DNA of 64,000 bases from Butyricicoccus pullicaecorum DSM 23266 (lineage in GTDB: Bacteria; Bacillota; Clostridia; Oscillospirales; Butyricicoccaceae). Positions within the stretch are counted from its first letter, which is position 1; each line of letters starts with the position of its first letter. The notes under the pieces were generated by a model. That model saw only the letters and a program-made list of their open reading frames with translations. It did no database searches and was not told where the DNA came from. Positions 61,315-64,000 of the stretch are shown in pieces. Where the stretch lies: contig NZ_FUXW01000004.1 of NCBI RefSeq assembly GCF_900167005.1, forward strand, positions 62,001 through 126,000, in the 5' to 3' direction. The position numbers and the translations under genes were made by a program.

Positions 61315-64000
61315 TTAGTTGATGCGTAAATCGCTCTTGATCTCGGGCGACTGGTCAGCCGCTGCACGGAAATGCGGCAGGATACCGCGTGCAAACTCGG
61401 TGCCATCGACCGACAGCGACAAATACAGGTCACCGCTCGCACTCTGCTCGGTGCCCAGCAGGATAGTGGACAAGGCTGAGCCGACCATGGACGCGACCTG
61501 CGCGCTGTCCAGCGTGGGCTGGGCGACCTCGATGGATGCCGGGGTATTGGCTGCGATGTAGGCGCGCGCCTCTGCAGCGGTCAGCACCCGCTCGCCCTTG
61601 TGAAGCTCGGCGACGTATCCGTCATACGGCACATAAGCCAGACCGCCCGCGTGCGAGCCATCCACATCGGCTGCGCTGACGCGCCACCCCATTGCACCGC
61701 TCATAATCTCTTGTAACCTGCGCGCCTCGGCTTCCAGCGCGTCGCGCTCAGACTGCAAGCCCTGCACCATCTGCCGAACGATCTCAGCGCTGTTGTCAAA
61801 TGCCATGCTTTGCATCTGGGCGTAGGCCTCCTGCATCTTGGCTTGGTATTCCTCCTCGAACTGGCGCACCTGCTCGCCGTAAAACTGCTGGGCAAGCTCA
61901 CTGGCAAGACCCTGCTTTTCTTCCCATGCGGTGACGTAGGCCTCGAAATCCTCGTCACTCAAGGCCAGCAGCTGTTCGCCGTAACCGACCGCGTCCTCTA
62001 GGTTCATGCCCGCGATCTCACTGAACAGACTCTGCGGGACGCGCTGCTGGAGTTCGGACAGCACCTCACCATAGTGCTGCATCTGCTCCATCTGCCGGTT
62101 GAGGTCTTCCAGCTGGTATCGATCTTCGTCCTTGATGTAGAGGTCGCCAAAGTCGGACAGCTTCTTCTCAAACTCGTCCCGGGCCTTGATGGCTTCCTCC
62201 CACTGTTCCTGCAAGGCGTCCAGTTGCTCCTGCATGTCGGCTTGCGCCTCTTTGACCTTTTCGACTGCCTGCTGGCACATCTCGTCGTACCGGCTAACAA
62301 ACTCCTTGGCCATGTCCTCCGAGTAACCGTGATCGACCAGGGCTTTCTGGATGTCCTCGCCTGCCCACTCCATGACCTTCTTGGCGTGCTCAGTCTGCTC
62401 CTCGATCTCATCGACATAGGCCTGCATCTGGGCTTCGGCCTGCGCGGCGGTCTCGTCCGGGTCAAGCTCAAACCGTGTATTCTCCTCAAATACAGCAGTC
62501 ATCAGGTGGGCAATTGCATTCATTGTGGAGACAACCAGATTTTGTCCATCCGCAAGACCCAGTGCCAAGCCTTCCATGGTGTAGCGTCCATATCGACGCA
62601 TTTTCTTGGACGGGGATGCAATTTCATTTGCTTTTTTGTAGGCATCCGAAACGGTATTGCTGATTTGTGCAGAAACGGTGTCCAATTCGTTCAGCTTCGA
62701 TTTCAGGCCTTGCAGCAAGCCGCTCATCGTGTGCTGGCCGTTTGAATACATCGTATCAAACCGATCTGCCTCAGCTACAACCGCATCCATTGCGGTCTTT
62801 ACTTCCGGCTGCAACTGTGCAACCGTATCCGTAAAGGTCTTTTTGCCGTTCTCGATGCTTTCGAGATTTGCAATCACGGCCTTAATATCATCTTCGGATG
62901 CATCTACCAAGCCACGCAGTATCTCGGCACTTTCCGCAGACCCATCCGAAAGAGCCTGCACCAAGGTGTCTACACCTTCGATATTACGTCCGGACAGAGT
63001 CTGCAAATTGTCCGAATACTCTTTCAGGTAAGTAATTTGACTTCGCAGGTTGGCTTTGAGGGTTTCAACCGAAACTTCGGTTTCAGTGTCCATCTTGTCC
63101 CACATACCAATCTGCTCATCAATGCTTTCTCTGGCCTTGCCACTGGCTTCCTCGTAGGCATCACCCAGATTATCAAGCGCGTCTAAAATATTTCCAACAC
63201 TGGCGGCGGCATTTTCGCTGGAATTTGCCAGCTCATCCTGCACTTCCTGGACATGCTCCACCTCTTCGGCATAATTGTCCAGAACACCCTGCGCCTCTTC
63301 TACGGCTTCACGCTGCCGTGCGACCTCGTCACTTGCCTGATCATAGGTGTCGTTCAGCATGACCATGCGGTCTTGCAGGCCTTGAATGGTATCCATCTTT
63401 TGCTCGAGTGTCAGTTCGGAATCTTCCTCAGCCTCTTGCATCTGACGGGAAACTTCCTGCATCTCAGCATACAGGTCATTCAGTTCGGTTTCGGCATCTC
63501 GCAACGCCAGCTTTTTCTCAGTCAGGTTGACCGTGGCCTCGGCCTGACCGTCCAGCACCTCTTGATACCGATCCTTGATTTCCTGCGCAATGGCATTTTC
63601 CTGCCATGCCTCGGTATTCATCCGCAGAGCTTCTGCGCCGCCGATCAGCAGACCGGTCTGCTCATCAATCTGTGCATTCAAGTCAGGAATCAAGGTGTTT
63701 AATTCGTCAACTGTCTGCTTGTAAGCGAGCTGGTCTTCGGCTGTTAAGCTGCTCTGTGCCTCGAGTGCGGCCAGCTTGTCAATGTAGCCCTGAGCAGCCT
63801 CGGCCGTCGCATTGATCGTGCTGACGTTCTGCGTGTGGGTGCTCTTGATCTCCTCGAGATTCTTGTTGAGCTCCCGAGTCTTGTCCGAGGCCGAGCCAGC
63901 GGTCAGGACGTAGGTGCCGATCGCAGCCACCAGAGACAGAACAACCGTGGCGACCAACGCATAGGGGTTCTTCTCCATCATTTTGGACAAGGCAGCCGTT
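61315..64000 (-). CDS. Phage tail tape-measure protein (partial)
   Basis: The frame is open to the right edge, so the N-terminus is outside. Visible: a hydrophobic segment (MEKNPYALVATVVLSLVAAI), a long alternating Glu/Gln/Lys coiled coil (about 600 residues) with repeated QEAEEDSELTLEQK-type heptads, and a C-terminal region with DGYVAELHKGERV and ASGDLYLSLSVDGTEFARG. This pattern is typical of siphovirus tape-measure proteins, which set tail length and lie on the minus strand here with the tail genes. The gene is cut at 64000. Confidence 0.9.
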   Translation of the reverse strand, partial: TAALSKMMEKNPYALVATVVLSLVAAIGTYVLTAGSASDKTRELNKNLEEIKSTHTQNVSTINATAEAAQGYIDKLAALEAQSSLTAEDQLAYKQTVDELNTLIPDLNAQIDEQTGLLIGGAEALRMNTEAWQENAIAQEIKDRYQEVLDGQAEATVNLTEKKLALRDAETELNDLYAEMQEVSRQMQEAEEDSELTLEQKMDTIQGLQDRMVMLNDTYDQASDEVARQREAVEEAQGVLDNYAEEVEHVQEVQDELANSSENAAASVGNILDALDNLGDAYEEASGKARESIDEQIGMWDKMDTETEVSVETLKANLRSQITYLKEYSDNLQTLSGRNIEGVDTLVQALSDGSAESAEILRGLVDASEDDIKAVIANLESIENGKKTFTDTVAQLQPEVKTAMDAVVAEADRFDTMYSNGQHTMSGLLQGLKSKLNELDTVSAQISNTVSDAYKKANEIASPSKKMRRYGRYTMEGLALGLADGQNLVVSTMNAIAHLMTAVFEENTRFELDPDETAAQAEAQMQAYVDEIEEQTEHAKKVMEWAGEDIQKALVDHGYSEDMAKEFVSRYDEMCQQAVEKVKEAQADMQEQLDALQEQWEEAIKARDEFEKKLSDFGDLYIKDEDRYQLEDLNRQMEQMQHYGEVLSELQQRVPQSLFSEIAGMNLEDAVGYGEQLLALSDEDFEAYVTAWEEKQGLASELAQQFYGEQVRQFEEEYQAKMQEAYAQMQSMAFDNSAEIVRQMVQGLQSERDALEAEARRLQEIMSGAMGWRVSAADVDGSHAGGLAYVPYDGYVAELHKGERVLTAAEARAYIAANTPASIEVAQPTLDSAQVASMVGSALSTILLGTEQSASGDLYLSLSVDGTEFARGILPHFRAAADQSPEIKSDLRIN

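Overview
The window reads as the chromosome of an anaerobic gut Firmicute of class Clostridia. The GC-rich backbone has Gram-positive ribosome binding sites and sigma-A promoters, a yjdF-type riboswitch, a reverse rubrerythrin, a PadR/DUF2812 operon, and a YgeX-YgeY-YgeW-carbamate kinase catabolic set typical of intestinal anaerobes. An Oscillospirales-like host is my guess. The species cannot be named from the sequence.

Layout. 1-7 kb: the end of a TetR-like gene, an unknown gene, four tandem DUF2812 membrane proteins behind a PadR repressor with a paired palindromic operator, a TPR/SUFU-like protein and an array of seven hairpins. 7-13 kb: a catabolic operon (dpaL, ygeY, ygeW, carbamate kinase) facing a divergent YheO-type regulator. 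13-18 kb: pyrBI, yjdF with its leader, and a P1B-type ATPase homologue that has lost every catalytic motif. 18-24 kb: an acetyltransferase, two paralogous micro-genes of 39 and 35 codons, a Cys-rich VWA protein, a secreted protein pairing a beta-gamma-crystallin-like domain with an ETX/MTX2 pore-forming domain, reverse rubrerythrin and Rrf2. 24-31 kb: LMW-PTP, rnpB, murD, an arsenic operon and an SLH-repeat protein, bracketed by inverted identical copies of a tRNA-Leu(GAG)/tRNA-Leu(CAG) pair.

31-50.5 kb is an integrated mobile element: large serine recombinase, MobV relaxase, a D5-like helicase and CHC2 primase, DUF6076 and sigma-like proteins. It carries a complete type I restriction-modification operon (hsdM, hsdS, hsdR) whose first gene is an ISL3-transposase-like protein that looks domesticated, with its own operator-bearing promoter. 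An IS1182-family copy lies near the right end. 50.6-54.2 kb is a compact AT-rich four-gene operon: a PP-loop ATPase with Cys pairs, a TudS/DUF523-like three-Cys protein, a 550-residue membrane protein of unknown family, and a thymidylate-kinase-like protein. It sits between the mobile element and a prophage, so I consider it the best candidate here for an undescribed system. Defence or nucleotide sulfur chemistry is inference only. 54.4-64 kb is the lysis and tail module of a siphovirus-like prophage, leaving the window inside the tape-measure gene.

The catabolic genes, pyrBI and the ars genes form conventional pathways. The mobile segment combines transfer genes with host-protection cargo. 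Gene starts were chosen from ribosome binding sites and overlaps. All family calls come from reading motifs, without database searches.
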